39,871 bases of DNA from Siminovitchia fordii DSM 16014 = CIP 108821 (GCF_000374565.1 NZ_KB894713.1:1-39871); one strand, 5' to 3'. Counted from the stretch's first letter, positions 1 to 12,440 are shown. Notes: generated by a model not told the origin, from the letters alone. Numbers and translations: made by a program.

Positions 1-824
1 GTGCTGGCTGACGGCTTGCTTGATGACAAATATTGTGAGCTTACGTAGCCTGTTTTGCCATTGGCTTTCACCCTTGCCCAGCCGTTCGATTCGGACTGTA
101 CAGTGACCTTTGTCCCGCGTTGCAATCGGGCGACTATACTGCCACTCGTCGAAGCACTGCTTCTCATATTCAATGATGAACCAGGATTAACATTTATGTA
201 TTTGGAAACCGCTTTTTGAGATGCTGTCTGAGATGTTGGTTTCACATTGACAGCCGGTTTGCCTGCCGGGGCACTGGCTGACAAAAATTGACCACTTACA
301 TATCCTGTCTTCCCATTGGCAGTGACTTTTGCCCAACCGTTCGATTCAGACTGTACTGATACCTTCGTTCCCCGCGACAATCTAGCAATCACACTACCAT
401 TCTGTGAAGCGCTGCTTCTAAGGATAAGAGCTGAACCCTCATTAACACTCACATATTTCGTCACCGCTTTTGATGGCTTGGTCACTGATACCTTATCTTT
501 TGCGATCGGTTGTCTTGCGGGGGAGCTTGATGTCAAAAATTGTGAACTGACATATCCCGATTTCCCATTGACTGTCACTTTTGACCAGCCATTGGATTCC
601 GATTGAACAGATACTTTTGTTCCTCGCGGCAATTTGGCAACCACACTGCTGCTGGCTGATGCACTGCTCCGCATATTAAGCGCTGAACCTTGATTAACTG
701 AAACGTACTTTGTTTCCACTTGAGCTTTTATAGCAGGAGGCTCAGCGGCTTGAACAGCTTCTTCAAAAGCCACAGTCGACAATGCTGCAAAACATAAACC
801 GGGGATGACGATCTTCTTTTTCAA
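1..824 (-). CDS. Secreted SH3b-repeat protein, probable cell-wall hydrolase (3' part outside window)
   Basis: The reading frame is open from a TTG at 822-824 to the window edge, so the C-terminus is missing. AGGAAG stands about 7 bases upstream of the TTG. The first 27 or so residues look like a signal peptide: MKKK, a hydrophobic stretch, then VQA before AEPP. Three copies of a bacterial SH3 (SH3b) domain follow, each with the pattern VN.GS.LN.RSSAS, then V.A.L.RGTKV.VQSESNGW.KV, then NGK.GYVSSQ, joined by Ser/Ala/Pro-rich linkers. SH3b repeats of this kind bind peptidoglycan and usually precede an amidase or NlpC/P60 domain, which would lie beyond base 1. The catalytic class cannot be told from what is present. 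The repeats are very alike, which suggests recent internal duplication. Confidence 0.85.
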   Translation of the reverse strand, partial: MKKKIVIPGLCFAALSTVAFEEAVQAAEPPAIKAQVETKYVSVNQGSALNMRSSASASSSVVAKLPRGTKVSVQSESNGWSKVTVNGKSGYVSSQFLTSSSPARQPIAKDKVSVTKPSKAVTKYVSVNEGSALILRSSASQNGSVIARLSRGTKVSVQSESNGWAKVTANGKTGYVSGQFLSASAPAGKPAVNVKPTSQTASQKAVSKYINVNPGSSLNMRSSASTSGSIVARLQRGTKVTVQSESNGWARVKANGKTGYVSSQYLSSSKPSAS

Positions 825-962
825 ATTATCACTTCCTTTATATCGAATTGAAGATACTATTATCCTATCACACTTCAACAAAACTGGAAAAAAAATGAAT
901 TTATTAATCGGTTTTTGTGTAACTACATCTATTTATCGGTAACTTCGTCAAAATTTGAAGCT

Positions 963-1760
963 TTAAAATAAATTCACGTCCCTATTTTTTAAAAAAGCCA
1001 GCACAGGCTCTATCGAATTTCTATCAATTTGATAAACTTCGTTTACAAGGTTCATCCATTTTTCCAATTCTAGGACCTTCAATTCGCTTATATTTCGATA
1101 TGTCATCACTTTCATCGTCTGGTTTCTTAAAAAGAAACATTGATGTCCATTAAAGCGGACGGCCGTAATTCTTCTCATCGTGACATTTTCATCCTGATCG
1201 GCATAAGACGCATCGATATCTCTCGATATATGTTCCTCTAATAGAGGTTCCCATTTGATCAACTTTTTTACAAAAGATTTTCCATTAGAACGCCGGTCAA
1301 TTTCATATTCTCCGGTCCTTTGCTTTGTAAAGATTATTTCTTCACCGAAACCATGTAGAACATGGAGTGGCTTTGTTTCCAACTCTACCGGTTTCATAAT
1401 GGGAGAACCATAACCGACGTCCACATATAATCGTTTTCCATTGATTTCAACCATTATCGCTAAGTGTGATGGCTGGACTCTAACCAGGGAACACTCAAAA
1501 CCGAGTTCGGTAAGTAAACGTGCAAAGTTCATATTTAGGGTAAAACAAGTGCCACCCCATCCTCTATTCGTTAAATTCTTTATAAAATCGGGCAGTGAAG
1601 GAACCAAGTCCGGTCCATCCATGAAGTAATGAAATTTACTGAAGGTTTCGTAGGGAATCAGTGAAAGGTGATGCTGGATGAGTCTCTGCAGGTAATTGAT
1701 GCTTGGGGCTTCATTTTTCAGGCGTAAATGTTGCAAATATTGTTGGACAGCTGCTGCCAT
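963..1760 (-). CDS. Arylamine N-acetyltransferase
   Basis: 265 residues, close to the usual length for the NAT family. These cytosolic enzymes move an acetyl group from acetyl-CoA to arylamines or hydrazines through a Cys-His-Asp triad. All three can be placed: Cys72 in RGWGGTCF, His99 in PSHLAIM and Asp114 in LYVDVGYG. The start ATG has a strong site (GGGGAGGT) 8 bases upstream. It is a single gene, with the gatCAB terminator behind it and the SH3b gene ahead on the same strand. Some Bacillus NAT homologues have little activity on classical substrates, so the physiological acceptor is open. Confidence 0.88.
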   Translation of the reverse strand: MAAAVQQYLQHLRLKNEAPSINYLQRLIQHHLSLIPYETFSKFHYFMDGPDLVPSLPDFIKNLTNRGWGGTCFTLNMNFARLLTELGFECSLVRVQPSHLAIMVEINGKRLYVDVGYGSPIMKPVELETKPLHVLHGFGEEIIFTKQRTGEYEIDRRSNGKSFVKKLIKWEPLLEEHISRDIDASYADQDENVTMRRITAVRFNGHQCFFLRNQTMKVMTYRNISELKVLELEKWMNLVNEVYQIDRNSIEPVLAFLKNRDVNLF

Positions 1761-1832
1761 GTAATGGTACCTCCCCGATTATTTCAAAATTGTTTTTTCA
1801 CAGCAATCTTAGGTGTTTCTACTTTTATTTCC

Positions 1833-1861
1833 ATTATACAATAGACTATTTTCCCCAAAAG
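1833..1861 (-). promoter_or_regulatory. Possible sigma-A promoter of the N-acetyltransferase gene
   Basis: On the minus strand a perfect TATAAT -10 lies at 1833-1838, with CTTTTG 17 bases upstream as a poor -35. It is about 70 bases before the start codon. The rest of 1761-2031 shows no gene I can support. Confidence 0.35.
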
Positions 1862-2031
1862 AAAAAATCTTGGACAGTGTCTGGAATTTTGACTGTCCTG
1901 CCCACTTCGAAGAAAGTTAGCATCCACTTTATCTTGAACAATACGGACGGAATTAAAAAATACCATCCATCTGGCAGTAATACCTATAGATACCGCGAAC
2001 AGCAGATTTCCTATTGTAACGTTTCAAATAT

Positions 2032-2078
2032 ATAAAAAGACAGTTTAATCAGCCGCACGGACTGTATTAAACTGTCTT
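2032..2078 (-). terminator. Rho-independent terminator of the gatCAB operon
   Basis: A 13-bp perfect stem (AAGACAGTTTAAT paired with ATTAAACTGTCTT) is followed on the minus strand by a T-rich tract. It starts 15 bases after the gatB stop codon. On the plus strand the stem has no T-run, so it works in one direction. Confidence 0.85.
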
Positions 2079-2092
2079 GCTCATATAAAGGC

Positions 2093-3523
2093 TTATCTTT
2101 TTTCTATTTCTTGTTTAAGTAGCTTGTTGACAAGCGGCGGGTTAGCCTGCCCTTTGGTGGCTTTCATAACTTGGCCGACAAGGAAGCCCAGTGCGCGTCC
2201 TTTTCCGTTTTTAAAGTCTTCAACAGACTGATCATTGGCATCAAGCACTTCCGCTATGATTTTCAGAAGTTCACCTTCGTCAGATATTTGAACAAGGCCT
2301 TTTTCCTTAACGATCGTCTCAGGATCTCCGCCATTTTCAATTAGTTCACTGAATACTTTTTTCGCGATTTTGGATGAGATCGTGCCGTTTTCAATGAGCT
2401 TAATCAAACCTGCCAATCCTTCAGGAGTCAATGCGACGTCTTGGAGTTCTTTCTGCTCCGCGTTCAAATAGGCGGATACTTCCCCCATAAGCCAATTGGA
2501 TGCCTGCTTCGCATCAGCGCCCTGAGAAATTGCAGCTTCAAAGAAATCAGACATTTCTTTTGTCAATGTAAGTACCATCGCATCATATTCCGGAAGTCCC
2601 AGTTCTCCGACGTAGCGCTGTTTTCTAGCGTCTGGCAGCTCCGGAATCTCAGCACGAACCCTGTTCTTCCACTCATCATCAATAATCAGGCTGACAAGGT
2701 CCGGCTCAGGGAAATAGCGATAATCATCTGCTGTTTCTTTTACGCGCATAAGGATTGTTTTACCTGTAGCTTCGTCATAACGGCGGGTTTCCTGCAAAAT
2801 CTCTCCGCCTGAGAGAAGCACTTCCTCCTGGCGCTTTTCTTCATATTCTAGTCCCCTTCTTACGAAGTTAAAAGAGTTCAGGTTTTTCAATTCGGTTTTT
2901 GTTCCAAACTCTTTCTGTCCGACAGGGCGCAACGAGATGTTCGCGTCACAGCGAAGGGAGCCTTCTTCCATTTTACAGTCGGACACGCCAGTGAATTGGA
3001 CAATCGCTTTTAATTTCTCCAAATAAGCGTATGCTTCCTCAGGTGAACGCATATCCGCTTCGGATACGATTTCGATAAGCGGGGTTCCAGCACGGTTCAA
3101 ATCCACAAGGGAATAGCCTTTGCCTGTATGTGTAAGCTTCCCGGCATCTTCCTCCATATGGACGCGGTTGATGCGGATTTTTTTCTTTTCACCGTTGACT
3201 TCAATTTCGATCCAACCGTTCTTTCCAATTGGATTGTCTTGCTGGGAAATTTGATACGCTTTTGGATTATCAGGATAGAAATAGTTTTTTCTATCAAAGT
3301 CTGTTTCAGTAGCGATCTCACAATTCAATGCCATGGCTGCTTTCATGGCGTACTCAACCGCACGTTTATTTAATACCGGCAATACCCCTGGATATGCAAG
3401 GTCGATGACTGTTACGTTTGCATTCGGTTCTGCTCCGAAATGGTTCGGTGCCGGAGAAAATATTTTAGAATCTGTTTTTAGCTCTACGTGTACTTCAAGT
3501 CCAATGACCGTTTCAAAGTTCAT
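2093..3523 (-). CDS. gatB: Aspartyl/glutamyl-tRNA amidotransferase subunit B
   Basis: 476 residues, collinear with B. subtilis GatB from [15 protein letters not shown] to the end. GatB binds mischarged Glu-tRNA(Gln) or Asp-tRNA(Asn), phosphorylates the acyl group and receives ammonia from GatA through a channel. The GLEVHVEL opening, the [19 protein letters not shown] signature and the C-terminal YqeY-like tail ([11 protein letters not shown]) are all present. The frame can be extended three codons to a GTG, but that GTG is part of the GGGGTG ribosome binding site, so the ATG at 3523 is chosen. gatA ends 12 bases upstream. Confidence 0.97.
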   Translation of the reverse strand: MNFETVIGLEVHVELKTDSKIFSPAPNHFGAEPNANVTVIDLAYPGVLPVLNKRAVEYAMKAAMALNCEIATETDFDRKNYFYPDNPKAYQISQQDNPIGKNGWIEIEVNGEKKKIRINRVHMEEDAGKLTHTGKGYSLVDLNRAGTPLIEIVSEADMRSPEEAYAYLEKLKAIVQFTGVSDCKMEEGSLRCDANISLRPVGQKEFGTKTELKNLNSFNFVRRGLEYEEKRQEEVLLSGGEILQETRRYDEATGKTILMRVKETADDYRYFPEPDLVSLIIDDEWKNRVRAEIPELPDARKQRYVGELGLPEYDAMVLTLTKEMSDFFEAAISQGADAKQASNWLMGEVSAYLNAEQKELQDVALTPEGLAGLIKLIENGTISSKIAKKVFSELIENGGDPETIVKEKGLVQISDEGELLKIIAEVLDANDQSVEDFKNGKGRALGFLVGQVMKATKGQANPPLVNKLLKQEIEKR

Positions 3524-3535
3524 ATTTTTCACCCC

Positions 3536-4993
3536 TTACAGTTGTGGTTTTTGTTCATGATAGTTTGTTGCCTGTTCAAACGCATGAGCCACGCGATAAA
3601 TGGTCTGTTCATCAAAATAGTTTCCGATGATCTGAAGTCCAAGCGGCAATCCATTCGAATATCCGCATGGAATGGAAATAGCAGGAAGTCCAGCAAGGTT
3701 GACTGGAATTGTCAATAAATCGCCTGCATACATTGTCATAATATCGTCGATCACTTCACCCTTTTTATAGGCAGGTGTCGGAGTTGTCGGACCGATGACA
3801 ACATCGTATTTGGAAAGGACATTGTCAAAGTCCTGTTTGATCAAAGCACGTGCCTGCTGGGCTTTTTTGTAGTATGCATCGTAATAACCCGCGCTTAATG
3901 CAAATGTTCCAAGCATAATGCGACGTTTCACTTCTTCACCGAAGCCTTCTGAACGAGTCTTTTTATATAGATCAAGAAGGTTTTTCGGATTTTCGGTCCT
4001 GTAGCCGTAGCGGACACCGTCAAAACGTGCGAGATTGGAGGATGCTTCCGAAGAGGTTACGATATAGTAAGATGCCAATCCATAATTGGAATATGGAAGG
4101 GATACCTCTTCCCAAGTAGCACCAAGGCCTTCAAGCACTTTTAAGGCAGCCAAAACAGCTTCTTTGGATTCTTCGCTTACACCTTCTCCAATATACTCTT
4201 TTGGAACGGCAATCTTTAATCCACGGACATCACCTGTAAGGCTATTTACAAAGTTTGGAATGTCGCGTTTGATGGATGTGGAATCACGGTCATCATGACC
4301 GGAAATCGCCTCTAATACAACAGCGTTGTCTTCCACTGTACGTGTAATCGGGCCGACCTGGTCAAACGAAGAGGCAAATGCTACTACACCAAATCGAGAC
4401 ACTCTTCCATATGTAGGCTTCAATCCGACTACACCGCAAAATGCCGCCGGCTGTCTAATGGATCCCCCTGTATCAGTCCCTAGAGAAAACATGATTTCTC
4501 CAGCCGCCACTGCCGCAGCAGATCCTCCAGAAGAGCCTCCAGGAACATGTCCCAAATTCCAAGGGTTGTATGTTGGATGATAGAAGGATGTTTCTGTTGT
4601 CGAACCCATCGCAAACTCGTCCATATTTGTTTTTCCGATTGTAACCGTTCCTTTTGAATGGAGCTTTTCCATTACGGTTGCATCATAAATGGGATCGAAG
4701 TTTTCGAGCATTTTACTTGCACAGGTTGTCAACAGGTTTTTCGTTACAATATTATCCTTGATACCTGAAGGAATCCCGAAAAGGGCTTGATCGGATGCAT
4801 CTGTTCCTATCTTCTCGTCCAATTCTTTCGCGTGTGTACGTGCATTTTCTTCATCAACTGTAATAAAAGCTTTAACTTTGTCTTCCACCTCATTGATCCG
4901 TTTAATGGACTGATCGACAAGATCGGAAACCGTAACTTCTTTTTTATGTAAAAGTTCATTTACTTCGGATATCTTACGGTCTAACAATGACAT
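3536..4993 (-). CDS. gatA: Aspartyl/glutamyl-tRNA amidotransferase subunit A (glutaminase)
   Basis: 485 residues, the standard length. GatA is an amidase-signature enzyme that releases ammonia from glutamine for GatB. The Ser-cisSer-Lys triad is intact: Lys79 (GIKDN), Ser154 (first Ser of GGSSGGS) and Ser178 ([11 protein letters not shown]). TAAGGAGGAAACC precedes the ATG. The gene is second in gatCAB, with 12 bases to each neighbour. Its intact catalytic residues contrast with the damaged glutaminase residues in PurF and PurQ in the same window. Confidence 0.97.
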   Translation of the reverse strand: MSLLDRKISEVNELLHKKEVTVSDLVDQSIKRINEVEDKVKAFITVDEENARTHAKELDEKIGTDASDQALFGIPSGIKDNIVTKNLLTTCASKMLENFDPIYDATVMEKLHSKGTVTIGKTNMDEFAMGSTTETSFYHPTYNPWNLGHVPGGSSGGSAAAVAAGEIMFSLGTDTGGSIRQPAAFCGVVGLKPTYGRVSRFGVVAFASSFDQVGPITRTVEDNAVVLEAISGHDDRDSTSIKRDIPNFVNSLTGDVRGLKIAVPKEYIGEGVSEESKEAVLAALKVLEGLGATWEEVSLPYSNYGLASYYIVTSSEASSNLARFDGVRYGYRTENPKNLLDLYKKTRSEGFGEEVKRRIMLGTFALSAGYYDAYYKKAQQARALIKQDFDNVLSKYDVVIGPTTPTPAYKKGEVIDDIMTMYAGDLLTIPVNLAGLPAISIPCGYSNGLPLGLQIIGNYFDEQTIYRVAHAFEQATNYHEQKPQL

Positions 4994-5005
4994 ATGGTTT
5001 CCTCC

Positions 5006-5296
5006 TTATTCCAAAATCTGCGGAACTTTGATTAGTCTGCCTTCATGTTCCGGTACATTTTTCATAGTTTCTTCAATTGGAAGTCCTTCGACTGTCACAT
5101 CATCCCGCATGACGTTCTCTTGGATGAAAACATGTGACATCGGTTTAACATTCGTAGTATCCAGTTCATCCAGCTTCTCCACCATATTGATCATGTCATC
5201 AAGCTGGCTTGTGAACAACTCGGCCTCTTCTTCATTAATTTCCAAGCGGGCTAAATCCGCGATATGATATACTTGCTCTTTGGTAATTCTTGACAT
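5006..5296 (-). CDS. gatC: Aspartyl/glutamyl-tRNA amidotransferase subunit C
   Basis: 96 residues. GatC is the small subunit that wraps around the GatA-GatB interface and stabilises the complex. Typical features are ITKEQVYHIADLARLEI at the N-terminus, NMVEKLDELDT in the middle and the MRDDV...ENVPEHEG.LIKVP-type tail. A strong GGAGGTG site precedes the ATG. It is the first gene of the operon. In Bacillaceae, which lack glutaminyl-tRNA synthetase, this operon is the route to Gln-tRNA(Gln). Confidence 0.95.
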   Translation of the reverse strand: MSRITKEQVYHIADLARLEINEEEAELFTSQLDDMINMVEKLDELDTTNVKPMSHVFIQENVMRDDVTVEGLPIEETMKNVPEHEGRLIKVPQILE

Positions 5297-5342
5297 TTAT
5301 TTACACCTCCAACTATATTTCGAACCAATCGCAATACTATTG

Positions 5343-5372
5343 ATAATATCAGAAAAAGCCAGCGCCAGGCAA
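5343..5372 (-). promoter_or_regulatory. Candidate promoter of gatCAB
   Basis: On the minus strand TTGCCT (5367-5372) and TATTAT (5343-5348) are 18 bases apart, 47 bases before the gatC start. Both hexamers match the sigma-A consensus at four or more positions. Confidence 0.45.
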
Positions 5373-5642
5373 GAGGGAGCGGTGTTGGCGCAACTCTCCC
5401 CTACACTGTTTTTTCCAAGATATGTTGCACTTTCTATTATCTGCCTGCGTATTACGCGTATTTCTTCCCGTTCACACTTTTTTCAATGGACGTATCGCCA
5501 ACGAGACCGGGTGTTTAGCGTGTACCAGAAATTCCCCAATAAGCTGAGGTCTCCCACTGTACGTGACAATAAATGACCGATTTCCATAACCAAGCTTTAC
5601 TGTTTCGTCGGCTTTGCCCGGACGTTGGGCTTTTTTATGTGC
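5373..5642. other. Intergenic stretch between the gatC promoter and repeat array 1; no gene
   Basis: I see no gene here on either strand. A small hairpin with a T-run reading on the plus strand (GCCC ... GGGC then TTTTTT, about 5617-5636) sits just before the repeat array. It may be a weak terminator, but the stem is only 4 bp. Confidence 0.4.
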
Positions 5643-6057
5643 GATTAGTTACCGTTTACCGCACTTTGACCCGTATTCGGGCATCTTTACCCACGATTAG
5701 TTACCGTTTACCGCACTTAACCCCGTATTCGGGCACATTTCCCCGCGATTAGTTACCGTTTTTCGTACTGAACCCCGAGATCGGGCACCTTTCCGCGCGA
5801 TTAGTTACCGTTTTTCACTCTTTGACCCGTATTCGGGCATCTTTCCCCGCGATTAGTTACCGTTTTTCGTACTGAACTCCGAGATCGGGCATCTTTCCCC
5901 GCGATTGGTTACCGTTTTTCACTCTTAGACCCGTATTCGGGTACCTTTATGCACGATTAGTTACCGCTTCTCCAGCCTTGACCCGTATTCGGGCACCTTT
6001 TCCCACTTTAGTTACCGTTTCTCACACTTGACCGGTTATCCGGTCACTAAATGGATT
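5643..6057. repeat. 52-bp tandem repeat array 1 (eight units, camS-gatC gap)
   Basis: The core GATTAGTTACCG recurs at 5643, 5695, 5747, 5799, 5851, 5903 (GATTGG) and 5955, exactly 52 bases apart each time. A worn eighth unit starts near 6006. Each unit also has TTCGGG (ATCGGG in two units) 33 bases after its start. Inside each unit is a small inverted repeat (CCCG...CGGG) whose arms change together in some units. Units 3 and 5 are nearly identical, and so are 4 and 6, pointing to duplication of a 104-bp pair. The array is not CRISPR: the whole unit is conserved and there are no unique spacers or cas genes. Confidence 0.95.
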
Positions 6058-6260
6058 CCAAGTTCCCTATGGCACTTGTAAAGCTGCCCCCTCGATAATT
6101 GACTTGTCCTATCTGGGATAAGCGGCGCTTTCGTTTTAAGCTTCATCGCCTCTCAGTTAACTTCGCGCAGCCTCCTACGATAAGTCAACAAAGCTTCGCT
6201 TCGCTGGCGTGTCTACTTTATTTCGTCGAAGGTCTTTGATAGACTGACGCTTTCGCCTTT
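6058..6260. repeat. camS 3' region carrying an element shared with 16317-16335
   Basis: No gene is visible. The 19 bases TACGATAAGTCAACAAAGC at 6176-6194 occur again at 16317-16335, and flanking bases are partly alike (a GGCGTG motif follows both). This looks like a dispersed intergenic repeat family. The long GC-rich surroundings also hold several short inverted repeats. Confidence 0.55.
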
Positions 6261-7415
6261 CTAGTAAATATGCACAAACGGCTTCTCTTCACCGGCATTT
6301 CTGACAATAAGCGCTTCAGCACCGTTGACTGAATTGATTTCTACTTCAACATTTAGATAGTCTGGGAAGTGATCGATGATCAATGATGTAGCCCACTGTG
6401 CAAACCCAATGATTTCGGCTTCACCGAACATCTGGACCGGAATTTCAATTTTCATGTCCGCAAGCTGTCCATCTTTATAAAAACCGCGTCCAATCACACC
6501 ATTGTAATTCGGAAAATATTCTTCGATGTCATCTTTGAATCTCATATAAAAAGTCAAATCATCCCGATGATTCTTTTCCGCTTCCTCTGATGGAAAAAGG
6601 ACGTACTTTTCATCGATTTTCTTCCAGTCACTCAACGTATTACCTTTATCGGAAACCGAATATGTAAAAAAGTTTCCGGGTACAACATCATTTTGGCCTT
6701 TTTGTTCAAACAAGGCGATGACGATTGGCACATCGCCTAATCCCTTCATCCCCCTCATCCGTTTCACCACTTCTTCGGCCATTTTTTTTCCTTCGGCTTC
6801 AAGTTTGTCGCGAGGGATTTTTTGTTCAAATGTCGCACCATACTTTTCCTTTTGATAATAGTGAACTGAGTTAAGGGCAAGTCCTACAACTACGCCACTC
6901 AGTTTTACGGATTTTTCATTTTTTATTAAATAATTATGCTCCAAAATATGAGCGAGATAAATTGGATTTTTTTCGTTCTGTTCCTCGATTGACCCTTTTC
7001 CATCATTTAGAGGGTTCAGCCCCACATTCTGTTCTGCTTTGAGATTTCTCTCTTTTAGTTGCTCTTTCGTGAATTTTCGATTCAGCCACAGGCTGACTGT
7101 TTCCTTATCCAGATGCTGCCCTTCCTGGAACACATATTTATCCGGTGAAAATTGTCCCATCGCTACCCGCATCAATCCAGTCTCAAATTCATTGATATCA
7201 TATCTTGAATTAAGATTTGATACGACCATTCCTCTCGCTTTGCTTGGCACAAAAGGAATGAGAGAACGATAGGAATCGGGAAGTTGGTAATTCGGGATGA
7301 TGGATGTTCCTTTTTGATCATCCTTCTTTTGCACAACTTCCTTTTCATCTTTAAAACCGGGTGCGCATCCTGTTATTAAAACTACTGCCAACAGCAGAGA
7401 AAAACATTTTTTCAT
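6261..7415 (-). CDS. camS: CamS family lipoprotein (YerH)
   Basis: 384 residues. The N-terminus is a lipoprotein signal peptide with the lipobox LITGC (Cys17), so the mature protein is expected on the outer face of the membrane. The family is named after the staphylococcal lipoprotein whose signal peptide yields a sex pheromone; the function of the mature domain is unknown. Gene order pcrB-pcrA-ligA-camS matches B. subtilis pcrB-pcrA-ligA-yerH. The start follows AAAGGTGG by 9 bases and ligA ends 15 bases upstream, so it is the last gene of that operon. I saw no clear terminator behind it. Confidence 0.9.
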   Translation of the reverse strand: MKKCFSLLLAVVLITGCAPGFKDEKEVVQKKDDQKGTSIIPNYQLPDSYRSLIPFVPSKARGMVVSNLNSRYDINEFETGLMRVAMGQFSPDKYVFQEGQHLDKETVSLWLNRKFTKEQLKERNLKAEQNVGLNPLNDGKGSIEEQNEKNPIYLAHILEHNYLIKNEKSVKLSGVVVGLALNSVHYYQKEKYGATFEQKIPRDKLEAEGKKMAEEVVKRMRGMKGLGDVPIVIALFEQKGQNDVVPGNFFTYSVSDKGNTLSDWKKIDEKYVLFPSEEAEKNHRDDLTFYMRFKDDIEEYFPNYNGVIGRGFYKDGQLADMKIEIPVQMFGEAEIIGFAQWATSLIIDHFPDYLNVEVEINSVNGAEALIVRNAGEEKPFVHIY

Positions 7416-7430
7416 TCCATTCTTCCACCT

Positions 7431-9452
<2,022 letters not shown>

Positions 9453-9461
9453 TCAATCATA

Positions 9462-11666
9462 TTAAACTTTTTTGATTGGAGCGAATTCCGCAAGCAGGCG
9501 CTTGATTCCGACAGGGCTTGGAAAAGCGATATCGAGTTCAACGCTACCACCGTCACTTTTAATACTGACAACTGTTCCCGTACCCCATTTATTATGCTCT
9601 GCACGGTCGCCGACTTTCCATTCGGCCTGGTCTGTCTCGGAAACAGCCGGCCGCATAACAGGCTGTGTGGGACTTGGCCGTTTTTCCCGGAATCCGAAGG
9701 ATATGGCCTTCCGCTGCTCTGCTCCCACTTCTTCCACCAGCTCATCCGGTATTTCATCAATGAAACGGGAGACCGGATTCATATTTGTACGCCCATAAAG
9801 AGTCCGCATATGCGCGTTCGTTAGATACAATTCCTCCTCTGCCCTTGTAATCCCAACATAGGCGAGACGGCGTTCCTCTTCCATTTCTTCTTCGTCCATC
9901 AAAGAACGGGTGTGAGGGAAAATTCCTTCTTCCATTCCGATTAAAAAGACGACCGGGAACTCGAGCCCCTTGGCAGAGTGCAAAGTCATGAGTGTTACGG
10001 CATCATTGGTTTCGTCTGCTTCATCCAATTGGTCGATATCTGCAACGAGCGCCAAGTCGGTTAAAAATGCGACCAGACTTTTATCTTCACTGCCCTCTTC
10101 AAAGCTTTTTGTTACGGATAAAAATTCCTCAATGTTTTCCAGCCTACTTTCAGCTTCAAGTGTCTTCTCAGCTTTTAGCATCTCTTTATATCCCGATTTC
10201 TCAATGACCTCTTCCACAATCTCTGTCACGGAAAGGTATTCCTGCATTTGTGCAAAATTATTGATCAAGTCGTGGAAAGCCGCTGAAGCATTGGCGATTC
10301 TAGGGCTGACACCGATAAAATCAATGACGTTCAATGCATCGAACATCGAGATGTCCTGCTCAGCTGCATACGCTGCAATCTTATCAACGGAAGTTGCCCC
10401 GATTCCCCGCTTTGGTACATTAATGACTCGCTGAAGGCTGATATCATCGTCAGGATTGGCGATCAGGCGCAGATAAGCAAGAAGGTCCTTGATTTCTTTT
10501 CTGTCGTAGAATTTCGTTCCGCCCACAATGTTATAATGAATATTCGATTTCATTAAGACCTCTTCCATGACACGGGATTGGGCGTTTGTCCTGTACAGGA
10601 TTGCTATGTCGGATCTGTCTCGTTTTCCTGATTCCGTCAATTCTTTTATTTTTCCAGCAACAAACTGAGCTTCGGTTTTTTCACCATCCGCGCGATAATA
10701 CATGATGTTATCGCCATCGTCATTGTCTGTCCAAAGATCCTTAGGCTTGCGGTTTAAATTGTTTTTGATAACCTCGTTCGCAGCCTCAAGAATCTTTTTC
10801 GTTGAGCGGTAATTTTGCTCAAGTAAAATGACTTTCGCGTTGGGATAATCCTTTTCAAAAGTGAGGATATTGGCGATATCCGCCCCCCGCCACCTGTAGA
10901 TAGATTGGTCGGAATCCCCAACGACACACAGATTTTTAAAACGGTCCGCAAGCAGCTTAACTAGCATATATTGTGCACGGTTTGTATCCTGGTACTCATC
11001 CACATGGATATAGTGGAATTTTCGTTGATAATATTCCAGTACTTCCGGTACTCTTTCGAACAATTGGATCGTCACCATGATCAAGTCGTCGAAATCAAGG
11101 GAGTGGTTTCTGCGTAGCCGCCGTTGATATTCAGTGTAAACGTCGCTCACAATCTGGTCGTAATATCCTGTAGCTTCCTTTGCGTATTCTTCCGGCGTGA
11201 TCAACTCGTTTTTTGCATTGCTTATCGATCCAAGGAGCGCTCTGGAATCAAATTTCTTCGAATCAATATTTTTATCTTTTAAAACACCTTTGATAACTGA
11301 AAGCTGATCAGTCGTATCCAATATGGAAAAATTACGGTTATAACCGAGACGATCAATGTCACGGCGCAGCATCCTCACGCACATTGAATGGAAAGTCGAC
11401 ATCCATACATCCTGGGCTGCTGTTCCAATGATTTTCCCGACACGTTCCTTCATTTCCCTAGCCGCTTTGTTCGTAAAAGTAATAGCTAGGATATTGTAAG
11501 GGTTGACCCCTTTTTCCAGCATCAAATAGGCGACACGATGAGTCAAAACCCTTGTTTTTCCACTTCCCGCGCCGGCCATAATTAATAACGGCCCCTCTGT
11601 TGTTTTGACTGCTTCTTTCTGTTCCTTGTTCAAACCTTCGAGAAGGCTTCCGGCTATAAATTGCAT
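9462..11666 (-). CDS. pcrA: ATP-dependent DNA helicase PcrA
   Basis: 734 residues, SF1A 3'-5' helicase, essential in B. subtilis, working in repair, rolling-circle replication and clearing of RecA and transcription complexes. Visible motifs: Walker A GAGSGKT (32-38), motif Ia [11 protein letters not shown], motif [10 protein letters not shown], motif [19 protein letters not shown], motif [10 protein letters not shown], motif [14 protein letters not shown] and motif [13 protein letters not shown]. The C-terminal [17 protein letters not shown] segment is the Tudor-like domain known to contact RNA polymerase. pcrB ends 48 bases upstream. Confidence 0.98.
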   Translation of the reverse strand: MQFIAGSLLEGLNKEQKEAVKTTEGPLLIMAGAGSGKTRVLTHRVAYLMLEKGVNPYNILAITFTNKAAREMKERVGKIIGTAAQDVWMSTFHSMCVRMLRRDIDRLGYNRNFSILDTTDQLSVIKGVLKDKNIDSKKFDSRALLGSISNAKNELITPEEYAKEATGYYDQIVSDVYTEYQRRLRRNHSLDFDDLIMVTIQLFERVPEVLEYYQRKFHYIHVDEYQDTNRAQYMLVKLLADRFKNLCVVGDSDQSIYRWRGADIANILTFEKDYPNAKVILLEQNYRSTKKILEAANEVIKNNLNRKPKDLWTDNDDGDNIMYYRADGEKTEAQFVAGKIKELTESGKRDRSDIAILYRTNAQSRVMEEVLMKSNIHYNIVGGTKFYDRKEIKDLLAYLRLIANPDDDISLQRVINVPKRGIGATSVDKIAAYAAEQDISMFDALNVIDFIGVSPRIANASAAFHDLINNFAQMQEYLSVTEIVEEVIEKSGYKEMLKAEKTLEAESRLENIEEFLSVTKSFEEGSEDKSLVAFLTDLALVADIDQLDEADETNDAVTLMTLHSAKGLEFPVVFLIGMEEGIFPHTRSLMDEEEMEEERRLAYVGITRAEEELYLTNAHMRTLYGRTNMNPVSRFIDEIPDELVEEVGAEQRKAISFGFREKRPSPTQPVMRPAVSETDQAEWKVGDRAEHNKWGTGTVVSIKSDGGSVELDIAFPSPVGIKRLLAEFAPIKKV

Positions 11667-11714
11667 ATCATCACCAATCCTTTAAGAACATTTGTTCTTA
11701 TTATAACAATAGTA

Positions 11715-12404
11715 TTATCTATTTTTAACAGCCCGGACTGTTTTTAACGCTTCTCCAAGATTTTCGTACACTGCGTTACCGACAATCACGACATCTGCGA
11801 GGCCTCCCATTTCTGCTGCCTGGTCGGCAGTCGAAATACCGCCTCCGTAAAATAGAGTCGTTTCCTTGAGTTCTTCCTTAACCGAGCGGACGATCTCCGG
11901 ATCCCCATATGTACCGCTGTACTCCAGATAAAAGACCGGCATTCGGAACATCCTCTCAGCCATCATTGCATAGGCGATAACGTCATTTTCCGTCAAATCC
12001 GTGTTTGCGTCCGTCAGCTTTGCCGCCTTACAGTCACCATTTAAAATACAGTAACCTTCGACGATAATCTCATCCCAATCAATCAATATTCCATATTCCT
12101 TGACCGCTTCGTGATGCAGCCCGCTCATCCAGCGGACATCGCGGCTGTTCAAGACTGACGGGATAAAATATAAATCAAAACCCGGTGTGATGGATTCTAT
12201 ATTACTCACTTCCAATGCACATGGCACCGTATAACGCCGGACTCTTGCCATAAGATCCAGCACATTATCAAGAGTGACTCCGTCGGACCCGCCGACAATA
12301 ATGGCATCCGTTCCGGATTCACAAATTTTTTCCAAGGCTTCAGATGAAATTTCTTTATTCGGATCCAATTTAAAAGCATGGCGCCATTTTTTGACATCAT
12401 ACAT
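11715..12404 (-). CDS. pcrB: Heptaprenylglyceryl phosphate synthase
   Basis: 229 residues from the ATG chosen here. The enzyme joins heptaprenyl diphosphate to sn-glycerol-1-phosphate, giving an archaeal-type ether lipid found in Bacillaceae. The TIM-barrel phosphate-binding features are present: [17 protein letters not shown] near the N-terminus, YLEYSGTYG, and FYGGGIST...VIVGNAVYE near the C-terminus. The frame opens six codons earlier, but that ATG is only one base from its GGAG. MYDVKKW matches the family N-terminus and has GGAGG 11 bases upstream. First gene of pcrB-pcrA-ligA-camS. Confidence 0.95.
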   Translation of the reverse strand: MYDVKKWRHAFKLDPNKEISSEALEKICESGTDAIIVGGSDGVTLDNVLDLMARVRRYTVPCALEVSNIESITPGFDLYFIPSVLNSRDVRWMSGLHHEAVKEYGILIDWDEIIVEGYCILNGDCKAAKLTDANTDLTENDVIAYAMMAERMFRMPVFYLEYSGTYGDPEIVRSVKEELKETTLFYGGGISTADQAAEMGGLADVVIVGNAVYENLGEALKTVRAVKNR

Positions 12405-12440
12405 AAAGCTTGAGTCCTCCATTCTCCAATTCCGTACACT

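Noticed and set aside
1784-1966. 60-codon minus-strand frame upstream of the N-acetyltransferase
   Set aside because: No binding site; it runs across the likely promoter of that gene.
5617-5636. Terminator just before array 1
   Set aside because: Only a 4-bp stem; mentioned in the gap description but too weak to list as its own terminator.
5643-6057. CRISPR array
   Set aside because: The entire 52-base unit is conserved, there are no unique spacers of constant length and no cas genes nearby. The same holds for array 2.
9970-10434. 154-codon plus-strand frame inside pcrA
   Set aside because: Antisense to conserved helicase codons, serine-rich low-complexity translation typical of a shadow frame.
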